Assembly (NCBI RefSeq): GCF_000516555.1
Contig: NZ_AZSJ01000007.1
Location: 1,041,836 to 1,105,835, forward strand
Direction of reading: 5' to 3'
DNA: 64,000 bases
Origin: Afipia sp. P52-10
GTDB taxonomy: Bacteria; Pseudomonadota; Alphaproteobacteria; Rhizobiales; Xanthobacteraceae
Positions 55,780 to 64,000 of this stretch are shown piece after piece. Within the stretch, counting starts at the first letter, position 1; each line of letters begins with the position of its first letter. The notes below the pieces were generated by a model. It saw nothing but the letters and a program-made list of their open reading frames with translations. It did not search any database and had not been told where the DNA came from. Position numbers and translations under genes: made by a program.

Positions 55780-56859
55780 CTAGTTGGCCGCGGTCGTTTC
55801 GGTGGTCGCCGCCGTGCCCGCCGCAGCGCGCAGGAACGTCACCTTCACAGCCATGTCGGGAAGAATACGCGGGTCCTTCTGCTCGAAGCGAATGCGGACT
55901 TTCACCGTCGCCTTCTCGCGGTTGGCCGTCGGCACGATCGCGATCACCGAAGCGGGAATCGTCCAGCCTGGATAAGCATCGAGCACGGCGTTGACCGCAC
56001 CGCCTGGCACCACGCGGCCGATGAAAGCCTCGTTCACATCGACTTCGATCTCGATCGAATCCATGTCGACGACGGTGCAGATGCCGGTTCGGGTGAAGCC
56101 GCCGACCGACATCGGCGAGATCATCTCGCCGGGCTGCGCGCTACGATCGACGATCACGCCGGCGAACGGCGCCCGGATCTGATGTTTATCGAGCACCGAT
56201 TTGCTGCGGGCGGCATCGATCTTGGCGGTTTCGAGTTGCGAACGCGCCTGACGCAGTTGCGCCGTCAGGACGCCGACGCGTGCCTGCGCCTTGGTGAAGT
56301 CGGCTTCGGTCGCGACGTTCTTCTGCTGCAGCGCTTCGACGCGCGACAGGATTCGCGTCGCGTCCTGCAGATCGGCATTGATCGCGCTGATGGCCGCGTC
56401 AGCCGCTTCGACGCGCGATTGCGCGAGCTGATAGTCCTTTTCGGCCAGCACGCTGTCGAGACGCGCGACCACCTGCCCTTCGGTGACGCTCATGCCCTCG
56501 TCGATGTAAACGCCGACCACTTTGCCGGTGATTTCGGCCGCCACCGTCGCCTTGCGACGGGCGACGACATAGCCCGAGGCAGACAGATTGCCTGCCTCGC
56601 TCGGTGTCACCGGCTGCGACGGCGTTTGGAGCTGAGATTGCGCCGGCGCTTGTGTCGGCGCGTCGGACTGCGCAACCTGTTTCGTCGGCTCTGAGGAGCC
56701 GAACCCCGTCAACGCATAAGCCGCGAACGCCAGCACGGCGCAGCAGACGACGACAGCCGCCGCGATCGGCATCCAGCGGCGGCCGGACGGCGGCGGCGCT
56801 TCAGGCGCGCTGCGATCGATGGTCAGCGAGCGCAACAGTTTGGCCTTTTCCTCACTCAT
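55780..56859 (-). CDS. HlyD/MacA-type periplasmic adaptor
   Basis: This 359-residue membrane-fusion protein has one N-terminal anchor helix (about 30-50), a Pro/Gln/Thr-rich linker, a split lipoyl domain (ASGYVVARRKATVAAE...GMSVTEGQVVARLD), a coiled-coil hairpin (about 145-215) and a beta-barrel domain. It links the ABC permeases to an outer-membrane channel such as TolC, not seen here. It follows padR by 18 nt. Confidence 0.92.
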   Translation of the reverse strand: MSEEKAKLLRSLTIDRSAPEAPPPSGRRWMPIAAAVVVCCAVLAFAAYALTGFGSSEPTKQVAQSDAPTQAPAQSQLQTPSQPVTPSEAGNLSASGYVVARRKATVAAEITGKVVGVYIDEGMSVTEGQVVARLDSVLAEKDYQLAQSRVEAADAAISAINADLQDATRILSRVEALQQKNVATEADFTKAQARVGVLTAQLRQARSQLETAKIDAARSKSVLDKHQIRAPFAGVIVDRSAQPGEMISPMSVGGFTRTGICTVVDMDSIEIEVDVNEAFIGRVVPGGAVNAVLDAYPGWTIPASVIAIVPTANREKATVKVRIRFEQKDPRILPDMAVKVTFLRAAAGTAATTETTAAN

Positions 56860-56877
56860 CGTAACCTTGCCCCAACC

Positions 56878-57585
56878 TCAGCCATCTGCGTCGTCCCGCA
56901 CGGCGCTCTCATTCTCACGTTGATAGCCTTGCTCGCAGTGCGCCTGCATACCCCGCCACACCTCGACTGGCCCCCAGCCCTCCTCGGTGATACGGCGGAC
57001 CAGATCGTTGACGAAATCGATCTCGGCCTTCAGCAGGGCCGAACGATACTCGCTCTCGACCATGAAGATTGCAGGAAATTTCTGTCCTAATAGCGGCGCC
57101 GGAAGATCCTGATTAGGTTCAGCAAGCTCACCTAACGTCATATCCGACAGCTGGCCGGCCAGCGCCTGCATCTGGGTCAGATTCTCCGACAGCCGCTGCA
57201 CGCGCTCGCGCAGCATGGCGACGGCTTCGTCCGGCGGCAGCACCGGCAGCAGCGACAAGGCCGCCTCGAACTGGACGAACTCCTTCGCCGGCTGCGCAAT
57301 CAAGTCACGCATCCAGCTCCGTAGCAGATCACGCCCCGCCGGCGTCAGCGCGTACACGGTCCGCTCCGGCCGCTTGCCGTCGCGAGAGGTCTCCTTGGGC
57401 CGGATCAAGCCACGGGACGTCAGCAGCTCGATCACTGTATAGAGCGTCCCGTACCGCAGCTTGATGCTCTCGTGCTTGTGTCGATGCTTGAGCGTCGCTG
57501 CCATCTCGTACGGATGCATCGGACGTTCAAAGATCAACGCCAGCACGGCCAGCGCCAGGGGATTTGACCGAGTCTTCGCGGACAT
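56878..57585 (-). CDS. PadR family transcriptional regulator
   Basis: This 235-residue winged-helix repressor has a PadR N-terminal domain (ALAVLALIFERPMHPYEM, then RYGTLYTVIELLTSRGLI) and a C-terminal helical dimerisation region. It heads the efflux operon. The ATG 57583-57585 has no ribosome-binding site; the predicted transcription start is at or next to the A of ATG, so the mRNA may be leaderless. A perfect palindrome over the -35 box suggests autorepression. Confidence 0.9.
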   Translation of the reverse strand: MSAKTRSNPLALAVLALIFERPMHPYEMAATLKHRHKHESIKLRYGTLYTVIELLTSRGLIRPKETSRDGKRPERTVYALTPAGRDLLRSWMRDLIAQPAKEFVQFEAALSLLPVLPPDEAVAMLRERVQRLSENLTQMQALAGQLSDMTLGELAEPNQDLPAPLLGQKFPAIFMVESEYRSALLKAEIDFVNDLVRRITEEGWGPVEVWRGMQAHCEQGYQRENESAVRDDADG

Positions 57586-57591
57586 GGGCGA

Positions 57592-57626
57592 CTAATATCC
57601 GCATCCAATATATCCGTCAACGGATA
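57592..57626 (-). promoter_or_regulatory. PadR operon promoter with overlapping operator
   Basis: TTGACG (57615-57620) and TATTAG (57592-57597) are 17 nt apart on the minus strand. The perfect inverted repeat TATCCGT-CA-ACGGATA (57611-57626) covers the -35 box. Repression by blocking polymerase is the natural reading. The same region may influence the divergent gene at 57806. Confidence 0.65.
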
Positions 57627-57805
57627 AACGGTGGCGTACTATCAATTGCCCGTCCCTCGGACAACCCGTCCGGAGTGGAAGACATCGCGGCGAGATGCCG
57701 CCGCCCTCCTATTCGTTGATGAGAATTCCGCCGCGTGCTGGCAGGCTGGCTAAAACGCGATGGAGAATGGCTCCATAGGCACAAATGCATCGTCGGGAGG
57801 GCCTC

Positions 57806-59146
57806 ATGAACCGCTGGGTATCCGTCACACCTGCACCGACGGGCGACTATGCAGCGGACAGCGTCCGCTTTTCCCGCTTCTGGCTCGAAGGCCTGGCGTG
57901 CCTCGACACTGCTCCGCCCCGCCTTCAACGTGATGCGTCCGACAAAGACGCCGCCGACGCGCTGCTCCGGCAGGCCCGCAGCACGCGGCAAGACTTCCTG
58001 CGCGCCCATGCGGCAAAGCTGTATCGCGACCTCACTGACGATCTGCAAACCTTCCGCCGGGTCGAGGAACTGGCGACACTCGCTGCCGCGAAAGTCCCAG
58101 GTCTCTGCCCGAGCCCCGATTACATCGCGCGCGAGGCGGCGTTGCCCCAGGCCGGCAAGGATGGCCACGAGATCGACCAGGGCCTGTTCTTCCATCATGT
58201 GCTCGCCGACACCGATTGCGGCCGGCATCTCTGTCACGCGATGCTGTTGCCGCGGCGGGAAGCGCTCGACCAGCTCGACCTTCTCAAGCGGCATGGCCAC
58301 ATCGATCTCGGTGCCGCGATGGTGGAGCGCCGAGGCAAGGCTTCGTTCGTGACGATGAACAACAGCCGCTACCTGAACGCCGAGGACGACGGCACGGTGG
58401 CCGCCGTCGAAACCGCCGTCGATCTCGCTTTGCTCGATCCGGCAACGTCGGTCTGCGTGCTCCGCGGCGGCGTCATCGAGCACGGCAAATACGCAGGACA
58501 GCGGGTGTTCTCGACCGGCATCAACCTCACTCACCTCTATCGGGGCCGGATTTCCTACCTCTGGTATCTCATTCGCGATCTTGGCTTCGTGAATAAATTC
58601 TATCGCGGTATCGCCAGACCCGAGGCCATTCCGGACGACGTGCATGGCGAGACCATCGAGAAGCCTTGGATTGCAGCAGTGGAAAAGTTCGCCATCGGCG
58701 GCGGCTGCCAGTATCTGCTGACGATGGACTACACCATCGCGGCGAGCGACGCCTACATGACACTGCCCGCCCGCAAGGAAGGCATCGTGCCGGGCGCCGC
58801 CAATCTGCGGCTGCCGCGCTTCGTCGGCGATCGCATCGCCCGCCAGGCCGTGATGACCGGACGCCGCATCGATTGCGACAGCCCCGAAGGCCTTTTGATT
58901 TGCGACCGCATCATCGCGCCGGATGACATGGACGGCGCGATCGACGGAACCGTCCACGCCCTCACCACCTCCGGCGTCGTCGGCATTGGCAGCAACCGCA
59001 AGGCCTTCCGCGTCGCGCAGGAGCCGCTGGACCTGTTCCGCAACTACATGGCCGTGTACGCGCGCGAGCAAGCCGCCTGTCATTTCTCGCCGGCCCTGAT
59101 CGACAATCTCGAGCGCTTCTGGAACGCGCGTGAGCGCGCCGCATGA
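57806..59146 (+). CDS. DpgC-like cofactor-free dioxygenase (enoyl-CoA hydratase superfamily)
   Basis: This 446-residue protein aligns by eye over most of its length with DpgC, the metal- and cofactor-independent 3,5-dihydroxyphenylacetyl-CoA 1,2-dioxygenase of glycopeptide producers. It has a helical N-terminal domain (about 1-160), then a crotonase fold with FSTGINLTHLYRGRIS (235-250), the oxyanion-hole segment FAIGGGCQ (295-302) and ARKEGIVPGAANLRLPRF (322-339). The C-terminal YAREQAACHFSPALIDNLER is also DpgC-like. The ATG at 57806 follows GGGAGGG by 4 nt. No other dpg genes are nearby, so the true substrate may be another aryl- or acyl-CoA. Confidence 0.85.
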   Translation: MNRWVSVTPAPTGDYAADSVRFSRFWLEGLACLDTAPPRLQRDASDKDAADALLRQARSTRQDFLRAHAAKLYRDLTDDLQTFRRVEELATLAAAKVPGLCPSPDYIAREAALPQAGKDGHEIDQGLFFHHVLADTDCGRHLCHAMLLPRREALDQLDLLKRHGHIDLGAAMVERRGKASFVTMNNSRYLNAEDDGTVAAVETAVDLALLDPATSVCVLRGGVIEHGKYAGQRVFSTGINLTHLYRGRISYLWYLIRDLGFVNKFYRGIARPEAIPDDVHGETIEKPWIAAVEKFAIGGGCQYLLTMDYTIAASDAYMTLPARKEGIVPGAANLRLPRFVGDRIARQAVMTGRRIDCDSPEGLLICDRIIAPDDMDGAIDGTVHALTTSGVVGIGSNRKAFRVAQEPLDLFRNYMAVYAREQAACHFSPALIDNLERFWNARERAA

Positions 59147-59221
59147 TCCACCGATTGTGACCGTTTACCGCTCGTCGAGACGGCGTATATTTCGTTCAAC
59201 GAACATGAACGGGAGGCCCGG

Positions 59222-60910
59222 ATGGAGACGCTCAGCCACGTCATCGGCGAGGAGCAGCCGCCTTTGCTGGAGCATACCATCGGCGAGGCGCTCGACATGG
59301 CCGTCGCCAAATGGCCGGACGCCGAGGCGCTTGTCTCCGCGCACCAAGGCCTGCGCTTCACCTGGACGCAATTCGCCCGCAAGGTTGATGATTTCGCCGC
59401 AGGACTGCTGGCGCTGGGGCTCCGCCCCGGCGATCGCGTCGGCGTCTGGGCGCCGAACTGTGCGGAATGGACCATCGCGCAATTCGCCACCGCGCGCGCC
59501 GGCCTGATCCAGGTCAACATCAATCCCGCCTATCGCACCTCAGAGCTCGAATACACGCTGGCGAAGGTCGGCGTGCAGGTGCTGATCTGTACGGATCGAT
59601 TCAAGACCAGCGATTACATCGCGATGGTCGAAGGCCTCGTGCCCGGAATCGCCACATCGGCCGGCCAGCCGCTGAATGCGGCGAAACTGCCGATGCTGCG
59701 CCATGTCATCCAGATCGGCGGCACGGCGCGCCCCGGCTGGCTGATGTTCGATCAGGTGCCGTCGCTCGCGACCGCCCGGGAGCGAGCGCAGCTTACCGCG
59801 ATCGGCCCGACGCTCGACCGCAACGATGCGATCAACATCCAGTTCACGAGCGGCACCACCGGCTTGCCGAAGGGCGCCACCCTCTCCCACCGCAACATCC
59901 TCAACAACGCTTACTTTGTCGGTCTCGGTATGGGCCTGCGCGAAGGCGATCGCCTGTGCGTGCCCGTTCCGCTCTATCATTGCTTCGGCATGGTCATGAG
60001 CAATCTCGCCTGCCTCGTCCATGGCGCGACCATGGTTTATCCCTCCGATGCATTCGACCCGATCGCGGTCCTGCGAACCGTCGAGGCCGAGCGCTGCACG
60101 GCGTTGCATGGCGTACCGACCATGTTCATCGCCGAACTGGAACATCCCGAATTCGAACGCTTCGACCTGTCCTCCTTGCGCACCGGCATCATGGCGGGCT
60201 CGCCCTGCCCGATCGAGGTGATGAAGCGGGTGATCAGCCGCATGCATATGACCGAAGTCGGCATCGCCTATGGCATGACCGAGACGAGCCCGGTCAGCTT
60301 CCAGACATCCAACACGGATTCCGTCGAACGGCGGGTCTCGACCATCGGCCGCGTGCAGCCGCACCTGGAGGTGAAGATCATTGATGCGGCTGGAGCCACC
60401 GTGCCGCGGGGAACAGCCGGCGAGCTCTGTACCCGCGGCTATTCGGTGATGCTGGGCTATTGGAACGATCCCGAGAAGACCACCGAGGCCGTCGATGCCG
60501 AGGGCTGGATGCACACCGGCGATCTCGCGGTGATCGATGCGGAGGGCTACGGCAACATCGTCGGCCGGTTGAAAGACATGGTGATCCGCGGCGGCGAGAA
60601 CATCTATCCGCGCGAGGTCGAGGAATTCCTGTTTCGCCATCCCAAGGTGGAGGATGTGCAGGTCGTCGGCGTCCCGGATGCCAAATACGGCGAGGAAATC
60701 TGCGCCTAGATCAAGCTGCGCGCGGGCGAAACGTCGAGCGAAGACGAGATCATCGCCTTCTGCAAGGGGCAGATCGCGCACTACAAGGTGCCGCGCTATG
60801 TGCGCTTCGTCGATGGCTTCCCGATGACGGTCACCGGCAAGATCCAAAAATTCCTGATCCGCGACGCGATGATCGAGGAACTGAAGCTGCGGATTCAACA
60901 GACGGCTTAG
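59222..60910 (+). pseudogene. Acyl-CoA ligase (AMP-binding) interrupted by an in-frame TAG
   Basis: The frame encodes a 562-residue fatty-acyl- or aryl-CoA ligase, except for a TAG at 60707-60709 (codon 496). Upstream are the phosphate-binding [10 protein letters not shown] at 209-218, the AYGMTET segment, and [20 protein letters not shown] in the hinge. After the TAG the same frame goes on for 66 codons with [20 protein letters not shown] and the catalytic lysine K540 (TGKIQK). The position normally holds Trp (EEICAWIKL), so a single TGG-to-TAG change explains it. A truncated product would lack the adenylation lysine. It lies 75 nt after the DpgC-like gene. A sequencing error or read-through cannot be excluded. 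Confidence 0.85.
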
Positions 60911-60947
60911 ACATCGATCCTCGAAGATCGAGACGCCGCAACGCTGT

Positions 60948-61799
60948 CTAGCCGCGCTTGGTCTCGGCAATCGTTCGCATGTTGTCGAGCGCGTGACCGA
61001 ACAGACGCGCATCATGTTCGGCGGGATAGACCGCGTAGGCCGGCAACAGGAATTCCGGGGCGTCGCGAACGACCGTGAGCATCTTCGTGCGCAGATGGCG
61101 CTGAATGGTTCGCATCGGGAAATAACCCGAGCCGCCATTCAGCAACACATGCTGCAGCCCGAGCCAGCCGATGTTCGCCGTCACGGCAGCGCCCTCGTAG
61201 TTCGGAAACAGCGCGCCGTGCCGCGCCTGAAATTCCGGCCCCCAATCGACGTAGACGTAACCAGGTTGCGGCTCCGGCTTGCTCCGGCGATCGGTCGAGA
61301 CCAACACGAGCCTCTCCTCGAACAGCTGTTCCACCTTCAGCCCCGGACGGCTCTGTGGCGTGTACATCACGCCGATATCGACGCGCCCCTCGACCAGTCC
61401 TTGCATGATCTCGGCCTCAAGGCCGATTTCGGCCCGAACGGAGACATCCGGACTGCGCGTTCGCATCAACGGCAGCCACTCCAGCAGGAACTCCTCCCAA
61501 AGACCGATGCGGCCGCCCACCACCAGCGTCCCCAGGAAACCTTTCGGAATGCCGATGTCGTGACGCGCCTGCTCGACCGTTCTCACCAGCGTCGAAGCAT
61601 GCCGCTGGAACTGCCGCCCCGCGGCCGTCAGCGTCGTGCCAGCCTTGTTGCGCACGAACAGTTCGCAACCGAGCTGCTGTTCCAGCGTTTGGATCCGGGT
61701 GCTGACGGTCGATTGACTGACGTGCAGGCGCTCGGCGGCGTTCACGAAATTGCCGACCGCGATCACAGTCAGGAACGTGCGTGCCAGCTCGGTGTCCAT
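60948..61799 (-). CDS. LysR family transcriptional regulator
   Basis: This 283-residue LysR-type regulator has an N-terminal winged helix (ERLHVSQSTVSTRIQTLEQ) and a substrate-binding domain from about residue 90. It is slightly short for the family (usually about 300). It is convergent with the acyl-CoA ligase gene, so it does not read into it; it may control the divergent PAS gene or the ligase/DpgC pair. The effector is unknown. Confidence 0.9.
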   Translation of the reverse strand: MDTELARTFLTVIAVGNFVNAAERLHVSQSTVSTRIQTLEQQLGCELFVRNKAGTTLTAAGRQFQRHASTLVRTVEQARHDIGIPKGFLGTLVVGGRIGLWEEFLLEWLPLMRTRSPDVSVRAEIGLEAEIMQGLVEGRVDIGVMYTPQSRPGLKVEQLFEERLVLVSTDRRSKPEPQPGYVYVDWGPEFQARHGALFPNYEGAAVTANIGWLGLQHVLLNGGSGYFPMRTIQRHLRTKMLTVVRDAPEFLLPAYAVYPAEHDARLFGHALDNMRTIAETKRG

Positions 61800-61968
61800 T
61801 TGCGTCTCCGGGATTTCCGGAAGTTTATATCGGATTTATCGATAGTAACCGCCATTTTAATTCGTTTGTCAAAACCATCGAACGGCCTACGCTGTGAATC
61901 GCCGCCAATGATCCATCGAACAATTCATAGGCTGGCACCGAAACGCGAAAGGGAGCGACGATAACCTC

Positions 61969-62400
61969 ATGCAGGCATCACAACCGGTCATCGACGCGCT
62001 TCTTGCGACGGCTTCGGACGCGATCATGGCGACCGATCGCAACGGAATCATCCGTTTTTGGAATCCCGGCGCGGAACGGATCTTCGGGTTCTCGGCCGCT
62101 GAGGCCGTCGGCCAGTCGCTCGATATCATCATTCCCGACAACTTCCGGAAGCGTCACTGGGACGGCTTCGAACGTACGATGCAAACCGGCCAAAGCCGGT
62201 ACGGCGCCGGCGACCTCCTCGCGGTACCGGCACTGACGAAAGACGGCCGGCGTCTTTCAGTCGAGTTCACCATCGCCATCCTGCGCGATGCACAGCAACA
62301 GCCGTCGGGAACGGTGTCGATCCTGCGTGACGTATCGCAGCGCTTCGAGGAGATGCGTGAACTGAAACGCAAGCTTGCGGCACGGACGGCGACAGGCTGA
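61969..62400 (+). CDS. Single PAS-domain protein
   Basis: This 143-residue soluble protein is a lone PAS domain: DAIMATDRNGIIRFWNPGAE, then FGFSAAEAVGQSLDIIIPDN and a C-terminal helix (EMRELKRKLAART). It may bind a ligand or heme/flavin and signal by contact. It lies 34 nt upstream of a small membrane protein on the same strand. No output domain is attached. Confidence 0.88.
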   Translation: MQASQPVIDALLATASDAIMATDRNGIIRFWNPGAERIFGFSAAEAVGQSLDIIIPDNFRKRHWDGFERTMQTGQSRYGAGDLLAVPALTKDGRRLSVEFTIAILRDAQQQPSGTVSILRDVSQRFEEMRELKRKLAARTATG

Positions 62401-62434
62401 ACACCGGTCGCGCCGGCGCCGACAGGAGGACGAT

Positions 62435-62896
62435 ATGACCAGCCTGAATACGGAATTCGAGAACTTCCTGTACGCGCCGGTCGTTGACCAAGACGGACTA
62501 TCGCTCAGCGTGATTTCGGCGCTCGCGCGGCAAGGGCTCGATCCGTGGGAGGAGTCCGCACGGCTGAGCGGCCTGTCCGAACAGGAGGCGGCGAACAGCC
62601 TCGCCGCGACACTTTGGACGACGGCCAGTGCCCATCTCTCGCCAGAACAAGCAAGCGTACTCGCGACCCAACTCGTCAAGCGGCTGCCCGCGCCGGGCGC
62701 CGTGGTCGAACCTCCCGGTATGACGGTGGAAGCGGACGTGATGGTGGTCTGGCTGGTCTACGGCATCTTCATGGGCCTGGCATCGATTTCTGGCGCGGCC
62801 CAGCAGACGCGATACCAGGACACGGCCGCCACGGTCGCACAGCATGAAAGCGCCGCGCAGCATCAACCTCACGCGACCGAGGCCAAGGTGAGATAA
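62435..62896 (+). CDS. Hypothetical protein with one transmembrane segment
   Basis: This 153-residue protein begins MTSLNTEFENFLYAPVVDQD; the ATG follows AGGAGG by 6 nt. Residues about 15-75 are helical with the pattern SVISALARQGLDPWEESARL. One hydrophobic stretch (about 102-122) is the only likely membrane helix. The tail is His/Gln-rich. It is paired with the PAS protein gene, suggesting a sensor-partner relationship, which is an inference. Confidence 0.7.
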   Translation: MTSLNTEFENFLYAPVVDQDGLSLSVISALARQGLDPWEESARLSGLSEQEAANSLAATLWTTASAHLSPEQASVLATQLVKRLPAPGAVVEPPGMTVEADVMVVWLVYGIFMGLASISGAAQQTRYQDTAATVAQHESAAQHQPHATEAKVR

Positions 62897-62908
62897 GCCA
62901 TGGTCGCA

Positions 62909-62952
62909 ATTGGCGGGGCGGGAGTGCTCCCCGATCTTCCTGCCCCGCCAAT
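62909..62952. terminator. Bidirectional terminator before gdhA end
   Basis: ATTGGCGGGGC / GCCCCGCCAAT is an 11-bp perfect stem with further inner pairing (GGA/TCC). It separates the convergent hypothetical and gdhA genes. Confidence 0.7.
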
Positions 62953-62965
62953 CTTTCTCCGACGA

Positions 62966-64000
<1,035 letters not shown>

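Noticed and set aside
57617-59083. 488-codon minus-strand frame opposite the DpgC-like gene
   Set aside because: The plus strand carries the conserved protein; the minus frame has His/Arg/Asp-rich shadow composition.
60707-60709. TAG as programmed read-through or pyrrolysine codon
   Set aside because: No known read-through context or pyrrolysine genes are seen; simple nonsense mutation or sequence error is more likely.
60911-60947. Hairpin TCGATC/GATCGA as terminator between ligase and LysR genes
   Set aside because: Only 6 bp with no T-run; too weak to call.
59540-61138. 532-codon minus-strand frame opposite the acyl-CoA ligase
   Set aside because: Shadow of the ligase frame and of the LysR gene end; considered because the ligase is broken, but it carries no motif.

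Overview
This is a 64 kb chromosomal window from a high-GC alphaproteobacterium. Ribosomal and RNA polymerase gene order, intergenic palindromic repeats and many protein signatures point to the Bradyrhizobium / Rhodopseudomonas / Afipia group (Nitrobacteraceae). The species cannot be named from the sequence alone.

The left 29 kb, read on the minus strand, is the translation and transcription core. In transcription order it holds tRNA-Trp, secE, nusG, rplK, rplA, a 2-hydroxyacid dehydrogenase, a nitronate monooxygenase-like gene, rplJ, rplL, rpoB and rpoC. Next come an FAD oxidoreductase fused to a SAM methyltransferase, an ABC exporter and a DUF2239 gene. The str operon (rpsL, rpsG, fusA, tuf) and the start of the S10 operon (rpsJ to rplP, cut by the window edge) follow. 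Two enzyme genes split the usual rplKA-rplJL block. A broken nucleotidyltransferase gene lies between tRNA-Trp and secE.

From 30 to 40 kb is an accessory metabolic region: an ABM-domain protein, a secreted caspase-like protein, a class C beta-lactamase-type hydrolase, an alpha/beta hydrolase, two SDR enzymes and a histidine phosphatase. It ends with an APH-type kinase next to an ACAD10/11-type acyl-CoA dehydrogenase. This last pair suggests degradation of 4-hydroxyacyl-CoA through phosphorylation.

The 40.5 to 43.3 kb segment lies between tRNA-Gly and tRNA-Tyr. It is more AT-rich and decayed, with two paralogous membrane-anchored proteins (one intact, one broken by two frameshifts) and a frameshifted small gene. 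From 43.6 to 52.6 kb follow an MFS exporter, rlmB, two secreted proteins, tRNA-Thr, an alcohol dehydrogenase, an MHYT-GGDEF-EAL protein and a Dabb protein.

The right end carries a PadR-controlled MacAB-like efflux operon with what looks like a leaderless promoter overlapped by a perfect operator palindrome. Divergent from it are a homologue of the cofactor-free dioxygenase DpgC and an acyl-CoA ligase whose reading frame is cut by an in-frame TAG just before its catalytic lysine. LysR, PAS and membrane-protein genes and a partial NADP-type glutamate dehydrogenase close the window. The most novel candidates are the DpgC-like/ligase pair, the FAD-methyltransferase fusion, the kinase-ACAD module and the decayed paralogue island.
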